From: Granulicella sp.
GTDB lineage: Bacteria > Acidobacteriota > Terriglobia > Terriglobales > Acidobacteriaceae
DNA length: 23,209 bases
Assembly (NCBI GenBank): GCA_003133205.1
Contig: PKWK01000309.1
Coordinates: 1 to 23,209 of the forward strand
Direction of reading: 5' to 3'
Under the pieces are notes generated by a model. That model was not told where the DNA came from. It saw nothing but the letters and a program-made list of their open reading frames with translations, and did no database searches. Below, piece by piece: positions 6,907-12,833 of this stretch (positions within the stretch are counted from its first letter, which is position 1; every line of letters begins with the position of its first letter). A program made the position numbers and the translations under genes.

Positions 6907-8247
6907 CTAGCTGGCACTCTTGCCGGGGCCCGTTCCAACCCGGTGGGTGGCGGGGGCCCGCGCCCGCGCCTTCATCGCCGTAATGATACGGCCAGACACC
7001 TTGTTCTTGGAAAGGTTTACCTGCCCCTGCACGCTCAGGTCGAAGTTCACCACCTTGGCATGCTGGATCGTATCAAGGATGTTCGCATCATCCATCCCGG
7101 CCGACACCATCGAGATCACCTGTTCGTTGGTCAGCGCGTCCGAGGGCGCGGCAGCGGGACCAGGCGCAGCCTTCGTCGTGGTGGAGGACGTGGAAACCGA
7201 CCGCGTCGACGTTGCAGCCGCCGAGGACTCCGCTGGCGCTTTCTGATCGCCCAGCACCTTGTAGTGCGCCAGAGCTGTGTCGATGCGGTTCTGCGGCTCA
7301 AGGAAGTACTTTTCGGTCGGCTTCCCATCGATCGCCTTGCCATAGTCGATGGAGGCCTCTTGCAGGTCTTTGCGCGCCTTCTGCAGGTCCTCCGACTGGT
7401 ATGCAAGGGCCTCGTTCACCACGCCCAGATCGTACAGCCGATAGGCATCCTCATCGGGCGAGGCAAATGGCTTCATCGTCTCCAATTGTTCGAGCGCCCG
7501 CGTCCACAGCTTCTCCCCCATCAGCTTGTCGGCCTGGTCAAGACCACCGCCCTTCGCGAGATAGACATCCACCTGCTCGGTGGTATTCACCAGGTGCGCG
7601 GCGATCTGCTGTGCCGCCTCCTGGATGAGCCGGTTGTGCAACTCAACGGCGCTCGGCGGTGTATCGTCATCGGTCCCGCCTTTGGTCAGGTGAGTCATGG
7701 TATGGGTAATCGCGTGCGTGACGCCCTGCTGCGCACCTGCAGCCGTATACTCCCGATCGAACTTCGCGGTGACATTGTCGGCCGCCAGCGAGTGTCCGGC
7801 GCGGTCCTTCGCCTGGAAGCTCACTGTCAACACGCCCGTGTATCGCCACATGGTCTGGTTCCGCATTCCGCCCTTCGCGCCTGGCGTCAGCGTCGGCTGT
7901 ACCGTGGGCTGCGGAGCCGGCTGGGCGTAGCTGGTGATGCGGCAAGTGATTACCGTATCGGGATGCGCTTCCTCGGAGCGAAGGCGAGAGTCGTCGCGGA
8001 TCAACAGGCTCTCCAGCGTTGACTTCATGTCTGTCGGAAGGTCTGGCTGGAACCCCGTCGCCGTCACCACCACGTCGAACGAGGTACCTTCGATGTGCCC
8101 GGTCGGCGGCAGTTTGCGCTGCAGCACGATCTTCTTACGGTTGACAATCAGGCTGCCGAAGTTTTGCGCGTACATCGTGCCCGCAATGCCCATCACGGGC
8201 AGCCCGATCAAAACCCCCAAGAGAAACTTCCGGCCCATCCCGCACAT
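6907..8247 (-). CDS. Secreted protein with helical-repeat core and short C-terminal domain (paralog 1)
   Basis: This 446-residue protein is the first gene of the probable minus-strand operon. It shares with its downstream neighbour the N-terminal block (KIVLQRKLPPTGHIEG, VITCRITSYAQP), an NVTAKFDREY strand, the helical core (KLWTRALEQLETMKPF, LQEASIDYGKAIDGKPTEK) and the C-terminal block starting LTNEQVISMVSAGMDDANIL. The linkers between these blocks have diverged most and differ in length. The tail here adds about 15 Gly/Pro/Arg residues. A signal peptide (MCGMGRKFLLGVLIGLP, probable cut at MYA) predicts export. The frame is open upstream to 8472, but ATG 8247 has GGAGA five bases upstream and directly precedes the signal peptide, so it is preferred. 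The helical core suggests a protein-protein interaction role. No catalytic motif is visible. Confidence 0.86.
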   Translation of the reverse strand: MCGMGRKFLLGVLIGLPVMGIAGTMYAQNFGSLIVNRKKIVLQRKLPPTGHIEGTSFDVVVTATGFQPDLPTDMKSTLESLLIRDDSRLRSEEAHPDTVITCRITSYAQPAPQPTVQPTLTPGAKGGMRNQTMWRYTGVLTVSFQAKDRAGHSLAADNVTAKFDREYTAAGAQQGVTHAITHTMTHLTKGGTDDDTPPSAVELHNRLIQEAAQQIAAHLVNTTEQVDVYLAKGGGLDQADKLMGEKLWTRALEQLETMKPFASPDEDAYRLYDLGVVNEALAYQSEDLQKARKDLQEASIDYGKAIDGKPTEKYFLEPQNRIDTALAHYKVLGDQKAPAESSAAATSTRSVSTSSTTTKAAPGPAAAPSDALTNEQVISMVSAGMDDANILDTIQHAKVVNFDLSVQGQVNLSKNKVSGRIITAMKARARAPATHRVGTGPGKSAS

Positions 8248-8589
8248 AATCGTCTCCAGCCAATTTTGCCGGCCGACCACATCCGTTCGCAGAATTGCCA
8301 CGCCTCTTACATACTGAGAGGCTATGACTATATCCGAATTCGGCCCAGTTTCGATAGAGCCGGGTTTCGATATCTTAGAGATCCTTCTGGCCCGATTGAC
8401 ATCCGCCCCATGCGTACCGCGGATCGCAACAGCATCTGCATGACAAATACGTAGCAACTCGAAAAAAGTCACCGGACTCGCTCGCGTGCCCAGATTCGCC
8501 GGTAACTATCTGGCATGGCCCGCAATGATCGAACGCGGGCCCTCTTGCCATCAACATCCGGGAGACCTGATTTCGGTAGACTAACTCAC

Positions 8590-8625
8590 CCCATCGAAAA
8601 CGATTTTAGTCCCATCAAAACGATT
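8590..8625. repeat. Two direct repeats, 21-bp period, operator-like
   Basis: cccatcgaaaacgatt (8590-8605) and cccatcaaaacgatt (8611-8625) differ by one base and start 21 bp apart, two helical turns. They lie 58-93 bp before the DUF2237 start. The spacing would place two regulator molecules on one DNA face. The binding protein is unknown. Confidence 0.45.
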
Positions 8626-8633
8626 CCGGCCGA

Positions 8634-8656
8634 TTCGCGTCGACGGCCGACGCGAA
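8634..8656 (+). promoter_or_regulatory. Perfect 9-bp inverted repeat in the leader of the DUF2237 gene
   Basis: ttcgcgtcg (8634-8642) and cgacgcgaa (8648-8656) are perfect complements around a 5-base loop, ending 26 bases before the TTG start. It could be an RNA hairpin or a dyad operator. No T-run follows, so it is not a standard terminator. Confidence 0.5.
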
Positions 8657-8682
8657 CCCTCGCAATCTAATAGCCTTAAGCC

Positions 8683-9078
8683 TTGGCCACCGAAATCACT
8701 TCACGCGGAAACAACGTCCTCGGCCAGCCCCTCGCCACCTGTGGCTGCGCCCCAATGACTGGCTTCTATCGCACCGGATGTTGCGAGACCGGACCCGACG
8801 ACTTTGGCGTTCACACCATCTGCTGCGTCGTCGACCAGGCGTTTCTCGCCGCTTCGAAGGCGCTGGGCAACGACCTCTCCACACCCATGCTCGAGCACGG
8901 ATTCCCCGGCCTCAAGCCCGGCGACCGTTGGTGCGTCTGCGCCGCCCGCTGGCTCCAGGTCGAGAAGGCCGGTGCCGCCTGCGCCGTCGTACTGGAAGCC
9001 ACCCACGAGGCCACCCTCAAGATCGTCCCCTTCGATCTGCTCATCCAGTACGCCGTTATCCCCGACCAGCTCCACTAG
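8683..9078 (+). CDS. DUF2237 family protein
   Basis: This 131-residue cytoplasmic protein covers the full usual length of the DUF2237 family, whose biochemical function is not established. Hallmarks are NVLGQPLATCGC, GFYRTGCCETGPDDFG, GNDLSTP, HGFPGLKPGDRWCVCAARW and VLEATHEATL. It is rich in paired or near-paired cysteines (C20, C22, C33, C34, C47, C48, C84, C86, C100). That hints at metal binding or redox sensitivity, but this is inference. The start is TTG at 8683. No good Shine-Dalgarno sequence is visible and no upstream ATG is in frame, so the exact start is uncertain. It converges on the DUF4337 gene with a 13-bp gap. The direct repeats and hairpin upstream suggest regulated expression. 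Confidence 0.9.
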   Translation: MATEITSRGNNVLGQPLATCGCAPMTGFYRTGCCETGPDDFGVHTICCVVDQAFLAASKALGNDLSTPMLEHGFPGLKPGDRWCVCAARWLQVEKAGAACAVVLEATHEATLKIVPFDLLIQYAVIPDQLH

Positions 9079-9091
9079 CCCACAGCGCTGG

Positions 9092-9640
9092 TTACACCAG
9101 CCACGCGGATGCGGCCACTACCAGCCCTATCGCGCCAAGCAACAATCCGCCTGCAAAGAAGCTCCGTCGCCGCGTGAAGAGCGTGATCGACGACAGCACG
9201 ACCGAGATCTGCAGCAGCGCCTCGCCGATGTCGAACCGCACCGCCTTCGCCTCCGCCCGCTTCACTTCGGCCTCGTACTCCTTTGCGGTGTCCGATTCTT
9301 CTTTCAAGTCTTCGCTCCACTTCGCGATGTGGCCCTTATACTCCGCGAGTTTGGCCGCCGTCGCCTTCGCATCTACCGTCGGCTGCAAGGCCATCTGGTC
9401 CACCACAACCTCCAGACTGTCCTGACGAATCTTCTTCGCCTCGTACAGATTCCACTGGTCGGCGGCCTTCCCCTGCATCAGCACCGCCTCGGTGTGAGTG
9501 CGATGCCCCAGCACCGTCACCAGGGCCACCAGCACCGCGAGAATCGAGATCGCCAGCGAAATACTCGTCAGCGACTCCTCCCCGCCCTCCTTCATCTGCT
9601 TGGAAAACTCCTGCATCTCGGTCGGTTCCATGCGAGTCAT
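9092..9640 (-). CDS. DUF4337 family membrane protein
   Basis: The protein has about 182 residues with the DUF4337 architecture. A short acidic N-terminal stretch is followed by one membrane helix (about 25-45). A charged, probably coiled-coil region (about 65-135) contains DQWNLYEAKKIRQDSLEV and many Glu/Lys/Ala. Two closely spaced C-terminal membrane helices (about 138-158 and 162-180) are separated by TRRRS. No catalytic residues are apparent and the family function is unknown. It starts 19 bp after the stop of the type II NADH dehydrogenase gene on the same strand, so the two are probably co-transcribed. ATG 9640 is chosen; TTG 9652 and ATG 9631 are in-frame alternatives and none has a strong ribosome binding site. 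Confidence 0.85.
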   Translation of the reverse strand: MTRMEPTEMQEFSKQMKEGGEESLTSISLAISILAVLVALVTVLGHRTHTEAVLMQGKAADQWNLYEAKKIRQDSLEVVVDQMALQPTVDAKATAAKLAEYKGHIAKWSEDLKEESDTAKEYEAEVKRAEAKAVRFDIGEALLQISVVLSSITLFTRRRSFFAGGLLLGAIGLVVAASAWLV

Positions 9641-9659
9641 TCTAACCCGCAATCACCAA

Positions 9660-10994
9660 CTAGGCTTGATCCTTCCACCCCGGCAGATCCTGCGAACCTG
9701 TAATCAGCCGCGCGCCATCCTGCAGCGTCAGGTACGTCCACGCCCACTGGCGGAAAATCCCCAGCCGGTTCCTGAATCCGATCAGGAAAAAGATGTGCAC
9801 CATCAGCCACGCGAGCCACGCCATGAAGCCGCTCCAGTGCGCCTTGAACGGCCATTCGATCTTCGCCACCGCTGCCTTGCGCCCGATCGTCGCCATATCG
9901 CCCTTGTCGAAGTAGTGAAATCCCTTCAACGCACAGCCCTCCGACCCCGCCTCCAGCCCCACCAACATCCCAATCCGCTTCGCCGCATACGCCCCCATCT
10001 GCATCGCCGGCTGCGCTACTCCCGGCACCTGCCTGCCGTCCTGCTCGACGTGCGCCAGATCGCCGCAGACAAAGATCTCCGGATGGCCCTTGGGGTTCAG
10101 GTGCTCATCCACCAGCACGCATCCCTTCCTGTCGGTCTCGAAGCCAAGCATCTTGCCCAGTGGCGAAGCCTGCACGCCCGCAGCCCACAGCGTCACCACC
10201 GCATCGATCCGTTCGTCCCCCACCATCACATAGCCCGGCTGCACGTCCGTCACAATCGTCCCCGTGCGCAACTCCACCCCCAGCGCTTCAAGTTGCTTCC
10301 GCGCCTTGAGCTGCAAGTCCTCGGGATACATGGCGAGAATGTGCGGCGAGCCTTCCAGAATCAGCACCTTCGCCTGCTTCGTGTCGATGTGGCGGAAGTT
10401 GTTGCGCATGTACAGCCGCGCGATGTCCGAGATCGCTCCGGCCAGCTCCACACCAGTCGGCCCGCCACCCACAATGACAAAGTTCAGCGGCGGATGCGTT
10501 CCCTTTTCCAGCATCTGGCGCTCAGCCAGTTCGAACGCCAGCAGCACGCGCCGGCGTATCTCGGTCGCATCTTCGACCGTCTTCAACCCTGGCGCCAGCT
10601 TCGCCCAATCGTCGTGCCCAAAGTAGGAGTGGGTCGACCCCGTCGCCACAATCAGGTAGTCGTAGACCAGCAGTGCGCCGGTCTTCAGCCGCACCTGCCA
10701 CTCCTCTAAGTCGAAGCCCACTGCCTCGTCCATCAGCACTTCGATGTTGCCGTGATCGCGCAGGATCGACCGTATCGGCTGCGCAATGTCCGCCGGCGAC
10801 AACACCGCCAGCGCCACCTGGTAGAGCAGCGGCTGAAACGTGTGGTAGTTCTTGCGGTCGACCAGCGTCACATCCACGGGAAGCTTCGCCAGGGCCGTCG
10901 CCGCATTGATCCCCGCGAACCCGCCGCCGAGCACGACGACCCGCCGTCGCACCCTCTCAGTCGGACCCACCGCATTCGCATTCGCAGCCACCAT
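9660..10994 (-). CDS. ndh: Type II NADH:quinone oxidoreductase (NDH-2)
   Basis: This 444-residue protein is a single-subunit, FAD-containing, non-proton-pumping NADH dehydrogenase that passes electrons from NADH to membrane quinone on the cytoplasmic face. Two Rossmann folds are clear: VVVLGGGFAGINAA (GGGFAG at 23-28) for FAD and VIVGGGPTGVELAGA (GGGPTG at 176-181) for NADH. The DRKNYHTFQPLLYQVA block (46-61) and FVCGDLAHVEQDG, followed by GVAQPAMQMG, are family hallmarks near the flavin and quinone sites. The C-terminus (about 390-444) is hydrophobic and amphipathic with FMAWLAWLMVHIFFLIGFRNR, the membrane anchor typical of this bacterial branch. ATG 10994 has GGAGGG seven bases upstream, so a longer in-frame start at 11078 is rejected. 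It is followed closely by the DUF4337 gene. Confidence 0.95.
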   Translation of the reverse strand: MVAANANAVGPTERVRRRVVVLGGGFAGINAATALAKLPVDVTLVDRKNYHTFQPLLYQVALAVLSPADIAQPIRSILRDHGNIEVLMDEAVGFDLEEWQVRLKTGALLVYDYLIVATGSTHSYFGHDDWAKLAPGLKTVEDATEIRRRVLLAFELAERQMLEKGTHPPLNFVIVGGGPTGVELAGAISDIARLYMRNNFRHIDTKQAKVLILEGSPHILAMYPEDLQLKARKQLEALGVELRTGTIVTDVQPGYVMVGDERIDAVVTLWAAGVQASPLGKMLGFETDRKGCVLVDEHLNPKGHPEIFVCGDLAHVEQDGRQVPGVAQPAMQMGAYAAKRIGMLVGLEAGSEGCALKGFHYFDKGDMATIGRKAAVAKIEWPFKAHWSGFMAWLAWLMVHIFFLIGFRNRLGIFRQWAWTYLTLQDGARLITGSQDLPGWKDQA

Positions 10995-11327
10995 GCAAGC
11001 GCCCTCCGTTGGTCCGCTCTGCGCAACCTGCTTCCTAAGTGTCAGATGCGCCAGAAGAGCGCACGATGCGGACTGCATGGCGATCCGCTCAGGAACATCC
11101 CACCGCAGTTAACTCACGTGATTCTAAAGTTGCAATCCGTTCAGCCGATGAAGACCGATAATCGCAGGAGACTGGTCATCGCGAAATGGACCGCTCGTCG
11201 TAACCACTTTCGTCGATATTTCCCGGGCCACCCCGCTTGCATTGCGGCAGACAGCCCTTCAGCACCGGCTAACTCTGCCGCCGAACATGTTCAAGAAACT
11301 CTAATATGTAGTAAAGGAAGAAAACTC
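10995..11327. other. Intergenic region between divergent ndh and the secreted beta-rich protein gene
   Basis: These 333 bp hold no convincing gene in either direction and no strong hairpin. They should contain the promoters of both flanking genes. A TAATAT hexamer at 11302-11307 is a weak -10 candidate for the plus-strand gene, but no matching -35 box is visible. The Shine-Dalgarno AAGGAAG (about 11314-11320) belongs to the gene starting at 11328. Confidence 0.5.
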
Positions 11328-12236
11328 ATGAGCCGTCTGTCTCTGCCGATCTTCGCCGCTCTCGCCTCTGCGCTGGCACTCTCGCCCCTGGTCGCGTCCG
11401 CTCAGGCCAACACTCTGGCCGCAAACCAGTCCTCGACAGCCGCGCCCGCCTTCATTGCAGAACTCGAACTCCCGGCCAGCTCTTCCAGCTCCAGCGCTTC
11501 AGCCTTCGACTCGCCCGCGCAATCTTCGATTACCACGCAAGCTCCCGCTCCCCAGGCGTCCGAGGGCGGCGCACGTCCCTTCTCCGGCATCGCCGCGGCC
11601 GTCAAATTCGGCATCGCCGGCGTCGGCTTCGATGTTGCCACCCCGCTGGTTTCGCAACGGCTCAACCTGCGTGGCGGAGCTTCCTTCTTCTCCTACTCCC
11701 CCAGCACAATTACTACGTCAGACAATCTCAATGTAAATGGCTCCCTCAAATTCCAGAACGCCGCCGTCATGGTCGATTTCTTCCCCTTCCGCGGCAGATT
11801 CCGCCTCAGCGGAGGCATGACCGTCTATAACTTCACCAATCTCAGCGCCACCGTCGCTGTCCCCGCGGGTAACAGCTTCACCCTTGGAAACACAAAATAT
11901 TACAGCGATCCCAGCAAGCCGCTGAGCGGCACCGCGGCCTTCAACTTCGGCGGTAAGACTGCCGGACGCGTCTCGATCGGTACCGGCAATATGCTGCCCA
12001 GGAAGGGCCGCTTCACCTTCCAGAGCGAACTCGGCGTACAGTTTTTCTCCCAGCCCACTGTGGCTTATAACTTCTCCGGAAACGGCTGCACCACCTATAA
12101 CGGGGTCACCTACTCGAACTGCGGGCCGGTCGCCACAGCCGACGTTACCAGTGAACAGACCAAGATCCAGAACGACCTCACCGACCTGCGCTTCTTCCCC
12201 ATCCTCTCCATCGGCTTGAGCTACAAAATCCATTGA
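11328..12236 (+). CDS. Secreted beta-rich protein, probable outer-membrane protein
   Basis: The protein has 302 residues and no family that I can name. A clear signal peptide (MSRLSLPIFAALASALALSP, probable cut after ASA) is followed by a Ser/Ala/Pro-rich low-complexity linker to about residue 80, which includes six serines in a row. The rest alternates polar and hydrophobic residues as in beta strands, with Gly and aromatic residues at strand ends (GGASFFSYSP, FRLSGGMTVYNF, FTFQSELGVQFFSQP, FFPILSIGLSYKI). This fits an outer-membrane beta barrel, perhaps of eight to ten strands. The C-terminal residue is His after KI, not the usual aromatic. A small disulfide may form in NGCTTYNGVTYSNCG. ATG 11328 has AAGGAAG seven bases upstream. 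The gene is monocistronic, with a terminator 40 bp downstream. The barrel call is inferred from pattern. Confidence 0.8.
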   Translation: MSRLSLPIFAALASALALSPLVASAQANTLAANQSSTAAPAFIAELELPASSSSSSASAFDSPAQSSITTQAPAPQASEGGARPFSGIAAAVKFGIAGVGFDVATPLVSQRLNLRGGASFFSYSPSTITTSDNLNVNGSLKFQNAAVMVDFFPFRGRFRLSGGMTVYNFTNLSATVAVPAGNSFTLGNTKYYSDPSKPLSGTAAFNFGGKTAGRVSIGTGNMLPRKGRFTFQSELGVQFFSQPTVAYNFSGNGCTTYNGVTYSNCGPVATADVTSEQTKIQNDLTDLRFFPILSIGLSYKIH

Positions 12237-12277
12237 TGCCTCGCGCCGCCGTCTAGCCAGACGACCGCCAACCCTGC

Positions 12278-12317
12278 CGGCCCCTATCTCTCATCTGAGA
12301 TCGGGGCCGCGCTTTTT
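12278..12317 (+). terminator. Intrinsic terminator after the beta-rich protein gene
   Basis: cggcccc (12278-12284) pairs with ggggccg (12303-12309). Further pairing inside (atctc with gagat) follows after one mismatch, and the stem is followed by cgcttttt. A second small hairpin (ttgcgat 12316-12322, atcgcaa 12332-12338) follows it directly. Confidence 0.85.
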
Positions 12318-12552
12318 GCGATCGTCTTGCTATCGCAATGTGCATCTCGTCCCACCAGAGCCAGAAATCTTCCCTACCGTGCATCTTCCGAGCCTTCCCA
12401 TCCGTCTTCATATTGAGTGCGTGTTTCGAGCACAAACATCAAAGTGTCACTCGCCAGCAACTTTTTCTGCCAGCCGGTGTCTCTGCATAGAATGAAGTAT
12501 TTACGGGCGCTCCCCGTCTGAGCCGTCACGCGCCGCTGCGATCGATCAAGCG
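12318..12552. other. Intergenic region; no supported gene
   Basis: This is part of a 342-bp stretch without a gene. I see no supported coding region. A TAGAAT hexamer at 12488-12493 is a possible -10 box for the downstream operon, but its -35 region is poor. Confidence 0.4.
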
Positions 12553-12577
12553 GCCTTTCAACCAAAGAAAGGCTTTT
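12553..12577 (+). promoter_or_regulatory. Leader hairpin covering the ribosome binding site of the DPGTG operon
   Basis: gcctttc (12553-12559) and gaaaggc (12567-12573) pair perfectly around a 7-base loop, then tttta leads into the GTG start at 12579. The purine-rich GAAAGG in the right arm is the only visible Shine-Dalgarno for that start, so folding would hide it. The hairpin plus four T also resembles a weak terminator or attenuator. Confidence 0.55.
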
Positions 12578-12578
12578 A

Positions 12579-12833
12579 GTGAAGCGACTTATCTCTTTCT
12601 CGCTCGCCATCTTTATCACCTTCTGCATGATTGTGGGCAGCGAACGTCGTGCCTGGGGCTATGTCGATCCCGGCACCGGCTTGATCGCACTCCAGTCGAT
12701 CGCTTCGGTGATGGCAGCGTACGCCTACTACGTTCGTCGCCGCATCCGCGCTTTTCTTACGCGCAAGAAGGTGGATCCAGCAGTCATCCTGCCGATCACG
12801 AACAAGACAGGTGAGTCGCGCGAAATCGCATGA
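12579..12833 (+). CDS. Small DPGTG-motif membrane protein
   Basis: The protein has 84 residues. A hydrophobic N-terminus (residues 1-20) could be a signal peptide or membrane segment. It is followed by GYVDPGTG, a motif I recognise from small proteins encoded beside sulfatase-like and surface-polysaccharide genes, but with no established function. A second hydrophobic segment (about 35-50) ends in YYVRRRIRAFLTRKK, a strong positive-inside signal, leaving a short cytoplasmic tail. GTG 12579 has AAAGG six bases upstream, inside a hairpin. Starting at the later internal ATG would lose the N-terminal hydrophobic segment. Its stop overlaps the next start as ATGA, implying translational coupling with the methyltransferase gene. 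It is probably an accessory subunit of the envelope-modification operon. Confidence 0.8.
   Translation: MKRLISFSLAIFITFCMIVGSERRAWGYVDPGTGLIALQSIASVMAAYAYYVRRRIRAFLTRKKVDPAVILPITNKTGESREIA

Larger units (their letters stand above)
8248..8682. other. Intergenic region between divergent genes, with several small repeats
   Basis: These 435 bp separate the minus-strand operon from the DUF2237 gene and hold no convincing gene. They should contain promoters for both directions. They include a 6-bp-arm inverted repeat at 8302-8322 (gcctct/agaggc), the palindrome ccgaattcgg near 8334-8343, two copies of gtttcgata (8348-8356, 8364-8372) and a 7-bp-arm hairpin at 8517-8541. They also include the direct repeats and hairpin listed separately. 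A TTGACA hexamer at 8396-8401 has no convincing -10 box at normal spacing. Confidence 0.6.

Noticed and set aside
6337..8022. 561-codon open frame on the plus strand
   Set aside because: It lies opposite the two tandem paralogs, which have signal peptides and mutual conservation. The plus-strand translation is low-complexity Arg/Gly/Leu without family signs.
8396..8401. Perfect TTGACA -35 hexamer
   Set aside because: No reasonable -10 hexamer lies 16-18 bases downstream on that strand, so it is not called a promoter.
8248..8472. 75-residue N-terminal extension of the first paralog
   Set aside because: ATG 8247 has a good ribosome binding site and is followed at once by a signal peptide. The extension would bury that signal and has no counterpart in the other paralog.
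10752..11327. Upstream extension of the beta-rich protein frame
   Set aside because: ATG 11328 has AAGGAAG at proper distance and begins a signal peptide. The upstream part is antisense to ndh.
12374..12628. 84-codon open frame on the minus strand
   Set aside because: No recognisable motif or convincing ribosome binding site, and it runs over the start of the plus-strand operon and its leader hairpin.
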